Of a stretch of DNA of 64,000 nt, positions 44,325 to 53,600 are shown piece after piece (position 1 is the first letter of the stretch; every line of letters starts with the position of its first letter). The translations under genes were made by a program, and so were the position numbers. The notes below the pieces were generated by a model. It did no database searches. It had not been told where the DNA came from and was given only the letters and a program-made list of their open reading frames with translations. The stretch comes from Bradyrhizobium sp. SRS-191 (lineage in GTDB: Bacteria > Pseudomonadota > Alphaproteobacteria > Rhizobiales > Xanthobacteraceae). The stretch lies in the NCBI RefSeq assembly GCF_024586915.1, contig NZ_JANBVS010000001.1, positions 620,001 to 684,000 of the forward strand, given 5' to 3'.

Positions 44325-45788
44325 ATGCAATTGAACGACACTGGCCTATTACGCTTCCAGGGCCTGATCGACGGGCGTTGGCGGGACGCAGCCTCGGGGG
44401 CGACCTTGGAGGTGCAGGATCCCGCCACGCAGGCCGCGGTCGGGACCGTGCCTGACATGGGCGAGGCCGAAACGCGCGCCGCGATCGACGCCGCCAGTCG
44501 CGCCTTCGCGCCCTGGAAACGGAAGACCCATGCCGAGCGCGCCGCCCTCCTCGAGGCCTGGTACGCGCTGATGCTTCAGCACGAAGAGGACCTGGCGCGC
44601 ATCCTCACCGCCGAGCAGGGAAAGCCGCTGGCGGAGGCGCGGGCCGAGATCCGCTACGGCGCCAGCTTCGTGAAATGGTTTGCTGAGGAAGCGCGGCGCA
44701 TCGGCGGCACGACGATCCCCTCGCCCACGCCCGATCGCCGCATCGTCGTGCTGAAGGAGGCGGTCGGCGTCTGCGGCATCATCACGCCCTGGAACTTCCC
44801 GAACGCGATGATCACCCGCAAGGTCGCGCCCGCGCTCGCGGCAGGGTGCACCGTGGTGATCAAGCCGTCGGAGTTCACGCCCTACTCGGCCCTCGCACTG
44901 GGCGTGCTTGCCGAACGCGCCGGCATTCCGGCCGGCGTCGTCAACGTCGTGACGGGGATGCCGACGGGGATCGGCAAAGCGCTGCTGGCGAGCGAGATGG
45001 TGCGCAAGATCTCGTTCACGGGATCGACCCGCGTTGGCGCGCTCCTGATGCGCGGCGCGGCCGACAGCATCAAGCGGCTGAGCCTCGAGCTCGGCGGCAA
45101 CGCGCCCTTCATCGTGTTCGACGACGCCGACCTCGACCTCGCGGTGGAAGGGGTCGTCGCCTCGAAATTCCGAAACGGCGGCCAGACCTGCGTGTGCGCC
45201 AATCGCATCCTCGTGCAGGCAGGTGTGTACGACGCCTTCGCCGAACGGCTCGCGAGCCGTGTAAAGGCCATGAAGGTCGGCCCCGGCACCGAGGACGGCG
45301 TGACCATCGGCCCGATGATCAATCGCGCGGCGATCGCGAAAATCGAGCGGCATGTCGCCGACGCCAAGGCGAAGGGAGGCCGCATCCTTGCGGAAAGCGC
45401 CGACATCCCACCCGGCATTCAATATGCGCGTCCAGTCGTGATCGGAGAAGCAACCACCGACATGCTGCTTGCGTCCGAGGAGACGTTCGGACCCGTCGCA
45501 CCGCTCTTCCGGTTTCGCACGGAGGACGAGGCGATCGCGATCGCCAACGGCACGCCCTTCGGCCTCGCCGCCTATTTCTACACCGAGGGACTTTCGCGCG
45601 CCTGGCGCGTCGGCGAAGCGCTTGAATTCGGAATGGTCGGTCTCAACACCGGAGCCATCTCCACCGAGGTCGCCCCCTTCGGCGGCGTCAAGCAGTCAGG
45701 TGTCGGACGCGAGGGGTCCTATCTGGGCATCGACGAATATCTCGAAGTGAAGACATTCCACATCGCAGGCATCAGGCCGAGCGCCTGA
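44325..45788 (+). CDS. gabD: NAD-dependent succinate-semialdehyde dehydrogenase-like ALDH
   Basis: A 487-residue aldehyde dehydrogenase of the GabD type: ITPWNFPNAMITRKVAPALA, ISFTGSTRVGALLM, catalytic Glu in ELGGNAPFIVFDDADLD, catalytic Cys in NGGQTCVCANRI, and TEVAPFGGVKQSGVGREGS. It closes the plus-strand operon. Succinate semialdehyde or a related short omega-carboxy aldehyde is a likely substrate; the symbol is by similarity only. Confidence 0.92.
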   Translation: MQLNDTGLLRFQGLIDGRWRDAASGATLEVQDPATQAAVGTVPDMGEAETRAAIDAASRAFAPWKRKTHAERAALLEAWYALMLQHEEDLARILTAEQGKPLAEARAEIRYGASFVKWFAEEARRIGGTTIPSPTPDRRIVVLKEAVGVCGIITPWNFPNAMITRKVAPALAAGCTVVIKPSEFTPYSALALGVLAERAGIPAGVVNVVTGMPTGIGKALLASEMVRKISFTGSTRVGALLMRGAADSIKRLSLELGGNAPFIVFDDADLDLAVEGVVASKFRNGGQTCVCANRILVQAGVYDAFAERLASRVKAMKVGPGTEDGVTIGPMINRAAIAKIERHVADAKAKGGRILAESADIPPGIQYARPVVIGEATTDMLLASEETFGPVAPLFRFRTEDEAIAIANGTPFGLAAYFYTEGLSRAWRVGEALEFGMVGLNTGAISTEVAPFGGVKQSGVGREGSYLGIDEYLEVKTFHIAGIRPSA

Positions 45789-45868
45789 GGCGGCGTTCGT
45801 ATCCTGGAGCGTATCCTGAACTGAGTGCCCCCGGCCGCGCCGCGGTGAGCGTGATGACGGCGCACGGC

Positions 45869-46744
45869 TCAGTTGAAGGAGTGCCCGGCCAAGCCGTAGA
45901 CGATTGGATGGCCCGCAACTTCGTTCAGGAACGGGCGTCCCTTCCACATCGTGGTGACAGCTTCGCCCGCGACGAGCCCGCTGCGGGTGAGGAATTCCGC
46001 GAAAACGCCTTGCGAGCGCGTATCCACCCGAACGAACCGTCCCCTCAGCGCTTCCATGTGAACCGCCGCAAGATGGATGACATCCTCGTCATTGAACGAG
46101 ACGATCGGTCCGATCACATGCCCTCGGCCGAACTCGCGGCACATCGAGTAGCCGACGATCTCGCCGCGACGCCGGAGCACGCACACGCGCGAAACCTCGG
46201 CCAAAAGTGTCAGAAGACGCTCACGATCCACCCCGAATGCAGCCCGATCGAGCGGCATGATCTCGCGGATCGCCTCCGCGGACAGTTGCTCGAGACGGCC
46301 ATCCACCGGCGGGAGAGACGCTCCACTCCACGAGACCTCGCCATCGTAGAGCTGAACGATTGCCTCCTTGGTAAAGCCCAGGGAGAGATAGAGGGCATAG
46401 GCCGCCTTGGTGGCGTTGAGACTGAGGCGCCGGGCCCCGCATTGAGAGAAGACGTGGTCCATCAGCCAGCGACCATTGCCCTGCGCCTGCGTGCGCGGCA
46501 CCGTGATCACCAGGCCGACCGTGGCGAAATCATCTCCGTGAGGAAACCACATCGCGCTGCCGAAGACACGCCCAATGCCGTCGACCGCCACGATGCCCTT
46601 GCCCGCTCGGCGCATGAGCTCCAAGTCGTTCGGACGGTGCGGCCAACCGACGCTGATGGTGAGCGCGTGAAGCAGTTCGACATCGACGCTCGCGATGTCC
46701 TGCGGAAACAGCTCGAACGATTTCAGGCGCACGGAGTCTTGCAC
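45869..46744 (-). CDS. Double-domain GNAT acetyltransferase (B)
   Basis: A 291-residue paralogue of GNAT A. N-terminal GNAT: MWFPHGDDFATVGLVITVPR, then TQAQGNGRWLMD with the acetyl-CoA loop QAQGNG. C-terminal half: YSMCREFGRGHVIGPIVSF, equivalent to the same segment in GNAT A. It is convergent with the GabD-like gene (80-bp gap). Its presence as a second copy at the far end of the island suggests that both serve the same pathway or that one was duplicated with it. Confidence 0.9.
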   Translation of the reverse strand: MQDSVRLKSFELFPQDIASVDVELLHALTISVGWPHRPNDLELMRRAGKGIVAVDGIGRVFGSAMWFPHGDDFATVGLVITVPRTQAQGNGRWLMDHVFSQCGARRLSLNATKAAYALYLSLGFTKEAIVQLYDGEVSWSGASLPPVDGRLEQLSAEAIREIMPLDRAAFGVDRERLLTLLAEVSRVCVLRRRGEIVGYSMCREFGRGHVIGPIVSFNDEDVIHLAAVHMEALRGRFVRVDTRSQGVFAEFLTRSGLVAGEAVTTMWKGRPFLNEVAGHPIVYGLAGHSFN

Positions 46745-47185
46745 CGTCAGATTCCCTCATCGCCTTTGAAGAATAGAGCCAGGAAAGACCCCGACGCGAC
46801 AGCTACAAAACATCCGAACAACAACAGGCATCAGTTGTCCGGTTTTGCTTCCTTCACCAGGTTTTCGCAGGCAGTTTAGATGATATGGCGGCAATGTGCG
46901 CGGACGCGATAGCATACCTCCCCTGCGGGTCGCAACGTCGCCGCTCCGCTGCAATTCTGGGACAGACAACGTCGTCTGCCGGCCGCCCACGGTGATCAGC
47001 GGATCATACGAAGACGTCCTCCGCCGCGTTGTGATCATCGCCGAGCCCCTCGAGGTCGCAGTTGCCCATCTCTCCGGATCAGGCTGTCGACGGGCTGCGT
47101 CGCAGGATTGCTGCGTCACGAAGATGTCAGTTGTCAGGAGCGGGCGGTTTGCGCGACCAGTCCTTCCTGGAGACGATGATCCAAG
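46745..47185. other. 441-bp intergenic region, no gene seen
   Basis: It separates GNAT B from the small exported-protein gene (divergent arrangement) and must contain their promoters. Frames on both strands run through it but lack ribosome sites and a recognisable product. Confidence 0.45.
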
Positions 47186-47560
47186 ATGAGGCGCCCTGGT
47201 CTTAAGATGCCCGAGCCGACACGCCGCCTGATTGCGGCGCTGATCGCGCTGGTCATGAGCCTGGTTCCTCTGCTCGGAACGTTCGATACGGCCGCATCGG
47301 CTGACACGGGCGTCCGCGCGCAACAATGGTCGCCTACTAAGACACCGGCGCCTAAGCCCTGCAGGAAAGCAGTCCTCCCCGGCACCATCAACATCTGTCC
47401 GTTCGCAGCGGCGAGCCTCGGCGCCCTGCCGGCAGATGACGGTACAACGGCACAGCCACTGGCTGTCTCGCGGACCCTGTCGTGGCGTCCCCAGGACGAT
47501 GCGCTGACCACGCAATGTCACGCGTCCTCGCCCTACCGTCCTCCCTGCCGCCGATCCTGA
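47186..47560 (+). CDS. Small exported Cys-containing protein ahead of ScsB-like gene
   Basis: A 124-residue protein with a hydrophobic signal segment (RRLIAALIALVMSLVPLLGT, residues 13-32) followed by a soluble part with four Cys residues (KPCRKAV, INICPFAA, TTQCHASS, PPCRRS). The product is not recognised. It lies 167 bp before the ScsB/DsbD-like gene on the same strand, so it may be a substrate or partner of that thiol pathway. The start is uncertain: ATG 47186 or ATG 47207, both with weak ribosome sites. Confidence 0.5.
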   Translation: MRRPGLKMPEPTRRLIAALIALVMSLVPLLGTFDTAASADTGVRAQQWSPTKTPAPKPCRKAVLPGTINICPFAAASLGALPADDGTTAQPLAVSRTLSWRPQDDALTTQCHASSPYRPPCRRS

Positions 47561-47727
47561 TCATCCTCTCGTCCTGTCCCGCGCTGCCGTAACGCTACGG
47601 CGTGGGCGAACGAACATCCATTATCGATCGCGCGGAGCGGATCGGCTCAAGTGCCTTTGTCGGGCACCTTGCGCCGGCTGCGCAGCGCGGCCATCGGCGA
47701 CATGCGCGACCGCGCAGGGAGTTCAAC

Positions 47728-49827
47728 ATGTCCATCCGTCATCTTGGGCGCCTCGGCCTGTTGCTGGGCGTGCTTCATCTTGCGACGACAGCGGCTGCCG
47801 CCGGTGCGTCGCGGCCTCAGCCGAACGTGGATACGCGCCTGCTGGTCGGCGACGTCGCGCGGGCGGACGGCGGCGCGGCCACGGCATGGGCAGGGCTGGA
47901 TGTCAGGCTCGGCGCCGGCTGGCACACCTATTGGCGCTCCCCCGGCGAGGCCGGCGCGCCGCCCGAATTCGACTGGAGCAGGTCGCGCAATATCGCCGAC
48001 GTGACCGTCGAATGGCCGGCGCCGCGGCGCTTCAGCGAGCAGGACATCGACACGTTCGGCTATGACGAGCATGTGCTGTTTCCGTTGCGCGTGCAGCTTC
48101 GGGATGCAGCGGCGCCTGCGCATCTCAGGCTGAAGGCCGTCCTGTTCGTCTGTTCGATCATCTGCACGCAGCAGGAGACCCGGCTCGAAGCCGACATTCC
48201 GGCCGTATCGCGGCAGCCCAACGACCAGGCGCTGATCGACGAATGGCTGCAGAGCGTGCCCCGCGCGACTGCTGTTGGGCTCTCCATCTCTGCTCTTCGC
48301 ATCGACCGCCAGCCCAAGCCGCAATTGCGGCTCGATGCCCGGGCAACGCCGCCGCTGCGCGCGCCCGACGTGTTCATCGACGGCAGCGACGCTGTGTCCG
48401 GCGGCCGTGCCCAGGTGAGCAGCATCTCGAATGGCGAAGTAACAATCTCCGTGCCGTTGCAAGGTCTCGATCAGGCCGGCCCGCGCCAGCGGTTACGAGT
48501 GACGCTCGTCGATGGCGACCGATCGATCGAAGCAACGCTCCCGGTCGAGGCCGATGGTGTCGCCCAACCGGGAGCGGCAGCACAGCGCACCGGGGCGGCA
48601 TCGATCTGGACCATCCTCGCGGTGGCGCTGCTCGGCGGCTTCATCCTCAACTTCATGCCCTGCGTGTTTCCGGTGATGTCGCTGAAGCTCGTCTCGTTGA
48701 TCGAGCACGATCCGGCCCAAGCGCCCTCGCCGCGTTCGGCCTTCCTCGCGACGGCGGCGGGCATCGTCGCCTCGTTCGTGACACTCGCCATCGTCCTCTC
48801 CGCCCTGAAGGCGGCGGGCGCGCAGGTCGGCTGGGGCTTGCAGTTTCAGCAGCCCGCTTTCCTCATCGCCATGATCCTCGTTCTCGCCGCGTTCGGCGCC
48901 AACCTCCTCGGTCTGTTCGAGATCAATCTGCCCTGGTGGATCGCCGGACGCCTCGGCAGCGCGACGGGCCGGCGGACGATCGCGGGGCACGCGATCAACG
49001 GCTTCGTCATGACGCTGCTGGCAACGCCCTGCTCGGCGCCGTTCGTCGGCACGGCCGTCGCGTTTGCGCTGTCGCAGGCTGTGCCGCAGATCCCGGTGGT
49101 GTTCGCGACTCTCGGGCTGGGAATGGCGGCGCCCTATCTGTTACTGGCAGCGGCACCACGTCTTGCCAGACTCTTCCCGCGGCCGGGCCGCTGGATGCTG
49201 AAGCTGCGCTCGGTGGCGGCGCTCGCGATGATCGCAACTGCACTGTGGCTGCTGACCGTGCTCGCGGACATCAGCGGCAGTGCAACGGCCACCGTGCTCG
49301 CCGCCGCGCTGCTCGTGACCGGGCTCATCCTGGCCGCGCTGCGTTTGCCGTTGCGGCGAGCGCTCGCTGGCGCAGGTCTCGCCGTCCCGATCGGGCTGGC
49401 GCTGATCGCTGCAACGCATGTGACGCAGCCGGGCGGCACGGGCCGAAGCGCCGCAATCCACTGGCAGCCATTGGCGCCCGCCGACATCGCGGCCGAGGTC
49501 CGCAGCGGCCACACCGTGTTTGTCGATATCGGCGCCAGCTGGTGCGTCACCTGCAAGGTCAACGAGACATTCGTGATCGACAGTGCGGCCGTGCGCAGCC
49601 GCCTTGCGTCGGATGTCATCGCAGTCAGGGCGGACTGGACCTCACCCAGCGATGCGATCGCGAGCTATCTGAAATCCTTCGATCGCTACGGCCTGCCGTT
49701 CAACGTCGTGTTCGGACCAGGCGCTCCAAACGGCATCGTGCTGCCTGAGCTCCTGACCCCGCAGATCGTGCTCGACGCGATCAACACCGCATCCACCATC
49801 CCCCAACCGGAGAACGACAAGACATGA
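47728..49827 (+). CDS. ScsB/DsbD-like membrane thiol:disulfide interchange protein
   Basis: A 699-residue three-part electron carrier. After the signal peptide (to about residue 25) comes a periplasmic alpha-type domain (residues about 30-280, with FVCSIICTQQE, a C-x4-C pair), then about eight membrane spans with the two conserved membrane Cys residues in LNFMPCVFPVMS and LLATPCSAPFVG, and a C-terminal thioredoxin domain with GASWCVTCK. It moves reducing power from cytoplasmic thioredoxin to the periplasm. The N-domain resembles ScsB more than DsbD. ATG 47728 follows GGGAG. It overlaps the DsbA-like gene by 4 bp. Confidence 0.93.
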   Translation: MSIRHLGRLGLLLGVLHLATTAAAAGASRPQPNVDTRLLVGDVARADGGAATAWAGLDVRLGAGWHTYWRSPGEAGAPPEFDWSRSRNIADVTVEWPAPRRFSEQDIDTFGYDEHVLFPLRVQLRDAAAPAHLRLKAVLFVCSIICTQQETRLEADIPAVSRQPNDQALIDEWLQSVPRATAVGLSISALRIDRQPKPQLRLDARATPPLRAPDVFIDGSDAVSGGRAQVSSISNGEVTISVPLQGLDQAGPRQRLRVTLVDGDRSIEATLPVEADGVAQPGAAAQRTGAASIWTILAVALLGGFILNFMPCVFPVMSLKLVSLIEHDPAQAPSPRSAFLATAAGIVASFVTLAIVLSALKAAGAQVGWGLQFQQPAFLIAMILVLAAFGANLLGLFEINLPWWIAGRLGSATGRRTIAGHAINGFVMTLLATPCSAPFVGTAVAFALSQAVPQIPVVFATLGLGMAAPYLLLAAAPRLARLFPRPGRWMLKLRSVAALAMIATALWLLTVLADISGSATATVLAAALLVTGLILAALRLPLRRALAGAGLAVPIGLALIAATHVTQPGGTGRSAAIHWQPLAPADIAAEVRSGHTVFVDIGASWCVTCKVNETFVIDSAAVRSRLASDVIAVRADWTSPSDAIASYLKSFDRYGLPFNVVFGPGAPNGIVLPELLTPQIVLDAINTASTIPQPENDKT

Positions 49828-50459
49828 CCAGGAACACCTTTGCCGCATCGCTTGCGATGCTGCTGCTGCTCGCAACCGCCCTGCTGCCGCTTCAGGCACG
49901 CGCCGAGGACGACTATGGCGATATCCTGAGTGAGGCACGCATCCTGCGCGATCCCGCCATTCCCGTTCTCGGCAATGCCGATGGCGACATCACGATCGTC
50001 GAGTATTTCGACTATCAATGTCCATATTGCCGCAAGATCAGCCCGGAGCTCGCCAAGGTCGTGCGCGATGACGGTCACGTTCGCCTCGTCTTCAAGGACT
50101 GGCCGATCTTCGGCGGCCCCTCGATCTATGCCGCGCGCCTCACGCTGGCAGCAAAATACCAGGACAAGTTCGCCGAAGCCCACGAGGCGCTGATCTCGCT
50201 CCATGAGAAGTTGTCCGAAGCCAAGGTCGACGCCGCGCTCTCTGCCGCCGGGATCGACCTCGCGCGCGCCAAGGCCGATCTCGAAGCCAAAGCCAGCGAG
50301 ATCGACGCCGTCCTCGCCCGCAACCACGAGCAGGCCCTGGGTCTCGGCTTCCAGGGCACCCCCGCCTTCATCATCGGCCGCTTCCGCGTCCCCGGTGCGC
50401 CGAACGCCCAGGCGTTCAAGCAGGCGATCGCGGATGCGCGGAAGGCCGCGCGGAAGTGA
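49824..50459 (+). CDS. DsbA/ScsC-like periplasmic thioredoxin-fold protein
   Basis: A 211-residue exported protein: signal peptide (LLLATALLPLQARAED), N-terminal helix, then VEYFDYQCPYCRKISPEL with a CPYC active site at about residues 69-72, a helical insert, and the cis-Pro segment GFQGTPAFIIG. DsbA_2/ScsC relatives isomerise or shuffle disulfides and protect against copper; in Scs systems they are kept reduced by ScsB. The overlap ATGA with the ScsB-like gene supports that pairing. Confidence 0.93.
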   Translation: MTRNTFAASLAMLLLLATALLPLQARAEDDYGDILSEARILRDPAIPVLGNADGDITIVEYFDYQCPYCRKISPELAKVVRDDGHVRLVFKDWPIFGGPSIYAARLTLAAKYQDKFAEAHEALISLHEKLSEAKVDAALSAAGIDLARAKADLEAKASEIDAVLARNHEQALGLGFQGTPAFIIGRFRVPGAPNAQAFKQAIADARKAARK

Positions 50460-50656
50460 CGACCGTCATCGAAAGATGTGTCGGTGGTTCGGTTCAGCCG
50501 CAATCGGACCGGCCGCCCAAGCGACCGGGCCACCGGCATCGTGCGAATGTCCTGCCGGCCCGCCTACAGCGCGCCCGGCACCGCGCCGAATGTCGATCCT
50601 CATCGTCATGACGCCCGTCCTCGCAGAAACTGGCAAGGCTCTTCGTCGGATCAGGT

Positions 50657-53600
50657 TTAGCTTGAGATGGCTCGCGAAACGATGGGGGAGTAGATCTCCA
50701 CGATCTGGACGGACGCGTCGGGCGGCCTGGTTTCGCCAAACACCATTGTCGGATCGGCTTGCTCCAGGCTGCTCTCTTGAGGAAAGAACGCTTTCCAGGG
50801 ATCGTTCTGCCATTCCGCAATCTGCGCATCGGACACCGAAGGGCTTCCGGCGCGGACGGTCAGGATCCGGCCGATCAGATCCGGCCTGCCGGCGAGCGCG
50901 CGCGGTGTGCCACGTTCGAACCAGGTCAGAACGACAGCCTGCTCGGCCGGATCATAGCCGGCGGCCGAGTGATACAGGCCGACATAAGCCTCTTCGTTGC
51001 TGTCGGAGACGCTGGTTATCCGCTTGGTCACCAGCAGCAGATTGAATAGTCCCTGGTCGTCTTGTCCCCGTTTGGTCTTCAGCGCATTGGTCGGGAGCCA
51101 TGCGAAGGGCTGCCCCCCAGCCGTCAGACGGAGCCGCTCGTTCGCGCGTGCGTCGACCGACAACGCAAGCGCCCCGAGGTCGACCTTGGCAGAACGCGCG
51201 AGCGTTTGCATGTTGGGCAGAAACTGCGTCCATCGTCCCTCGGTGGCATACGACACCTGCGGGATCGTCGTGATCAGCGGGTCCCCGCAGGTCACGTTGG
51301 TGCGGGCCTCGGTGACGAAAGCGAACGCAAGTTCGGCTTTGGCGGGGTCACCGACCTGCGCCAGCTTCATGTCGTTGAACCATTGTGTCTGCCACGCGAG
51401 TTGCCACGGCTGGTTACGGGGCTTCACCAACAGCAGCAGCTCGTACCAGACGTATTGCTCCGGTCCGGAGGGAATGCGGGCAACCCGGCGCACGGCGATG
51501 AGCCTGAGGTCCATGCTCGTTGTGGTGATGTCGAAGCTGTCCTTGGCGTGAGGCGTCGAATTCTCGACGGTGATTCTCCAGCCGCGATCCGTCCGGCTGG
51601 CCTCGATCGCGGTAGTGGCATCGGCGTTGAGCGCGCCCCAGGACAACGTGCCCGTCGCCCGGAGCTTCAGGGAGGCAGGCGTTGCCGTCGCCGCGATGGA
51701 ATGGATCGTCGCGCCGATCTGCGCCGTGTTGGATGAGGCTTTGTTGTTCTTGCTCGTGCGCCAATAGCCGCGCGTACCTTCGGCCACGATGAGACGGCGG
51801 AACGCAAGCTTTCCCATCCACCACGCGGCCGGATCGTCGGCCGCCAGGACTGGCGCCGGCACGATGAAGGAGCTGTTGAGAAACAATCCCGTCGTCGTCC
51901 CTGAATCGAAGGAATGTCCGAGCGGTCCGGTCACGGCGAGCGGAACCGCCGAGCGAAGCTCAGCAGCGCTCGTCGGTGTCCGTCCTGGCGCCTGTCCCAG
52001 GCCGTAGGTGCGGACGAGCGGGTCGGGCCCCATCTCCGCGGCAACGGCTCCGGCCGGAGATCCCGGGATGATCGACGTCTTGCGGTAGGCCGTCTCGACT
52101 CCGGCAAGCAGCCACTCGGCAGGACCGGCGTGTTCGAACCAGGCACCATCGATCACCGCGAGGACCCCGGCCACCGGCGAAACCTCGCCGTTCCGCAGGG
52201 CGCGCGTGAGCGGAATCAGGGCACGGAGGCCGGGCTTCGGAATCACATCAGGGATTGCAGCAGGCCGGACGATGCGAAACCAAGGCGTCTCCCATTTGCC
52301 GCTCGCGCTTGTCCACCGCGCTGCGCACGTGCCGACGTTCTTCTGGCGAGCGGCCTGATAGGCGGACGCATATCGGTTCACGGCAGTCACGCGGAAACGC
52401 ATGTAGCGCGCAATCTCGCTGCGGTTCGGGGTACGCAACGCGATCCGTGTTGCGCGCGGTGTGCTCGCCGGCGGCGTCACGTTCGAGTCGATCTGCTCGC
52501 TCACCGGCAGCACGGCCATCTCGTCGTCGAGCGTCTCGTCGAGGCGCTCGGCGAAGCCTTCCATGTCCCACAGCAGCGCCGATTCCGCAGCCGATGGCGG
52601 CGAAACGGACAGGGGATCTTGCGGATCCTGCACGGGGAAGACGTTGAGGTTCTCGGTCTTGTCGAACGGGAACGGCGACAATGGGCGGCCCGTCCAACGC
52701 CAGGCCTGCGAACCGACCATGAGGCTGCCGATCGCATCAGAAGCCACTGACGGCATGCGCCGGAAATGGAGACGAATATCGCCAGGACTTTCGTCCGCGG
52801 CGCTCGGCGCGCCATCGACGATGCTGCCGCTGACGGCTGCGGCAATCTCGATGTCAGCCGGCAGTCCGGGCGAGGCAGCCTCCACCGCGAACGCATAGGT
52901 CGAAAACAGGCGATAGCGCGTGCCATCGGCTGCGGTCACGACGGCGTCCTTGTCACCTGCTCCGAGAGAGACACGGCGGACGCAATCGTCAAACCGGCGC
53001 CGGCCGGCCGGCGCGACATTCTCCACGAACAACGCATCATCGACGCCGGCGAACAGCCGCACGATGACGATGTCGCCCGGGGCGCTCCAGACCGTTTTCG
53101 TCGCCGCATCGAACAGCGGCTTGGTCCTGTCCTTGCTGACTTTGCATATGAGGTCGATCGGCGGCCGCGCACTGGCGAAAGGACGTGTCGGATCCAGACC
53201 AGGCTTCCATGTCCATTGCCAAGCGAACAATTCCGGCGCGTGGCGGCCGACGGCGTCGGGAGCAAGCGCGCCGTCGCGCCGCACCCGCGTGACGGAGACG
53301 GCCAGGACGCCGACCGACGGGTCCTGCAGATCGAGCGTCGCCTTGATCGCGTCCACTTCGGCGCGCAGCCACGCCTCGGCCACGCCATCGCGCGTCTCGA
53401 CGGCTTTGCGCAGGGCCACCTCGCGATCGTGCAGCGCCGCGGTCTGCTCGAAATGGAACGTGCGCAGCCCCTTGCGAAACTGCCGCAGCGCCGTCTTGTC
53501 GGCTTCGGAAAGCACCGCCTCGTCGAAGGCGATCCAGCGGTCGAAATCCTCCAGCGTGGTTACGGGTGCTTCGACCCGCAGCCGCAATTCACCGCAAGCA

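Noticed and set aside
46757..47521. A 254-codon minus-strand frame over the gap and the small exported protein gene
   Set aside because: It overlaps a more plausible gene with a signal peptide, is Arg-rich throughout and has no ribosome site.
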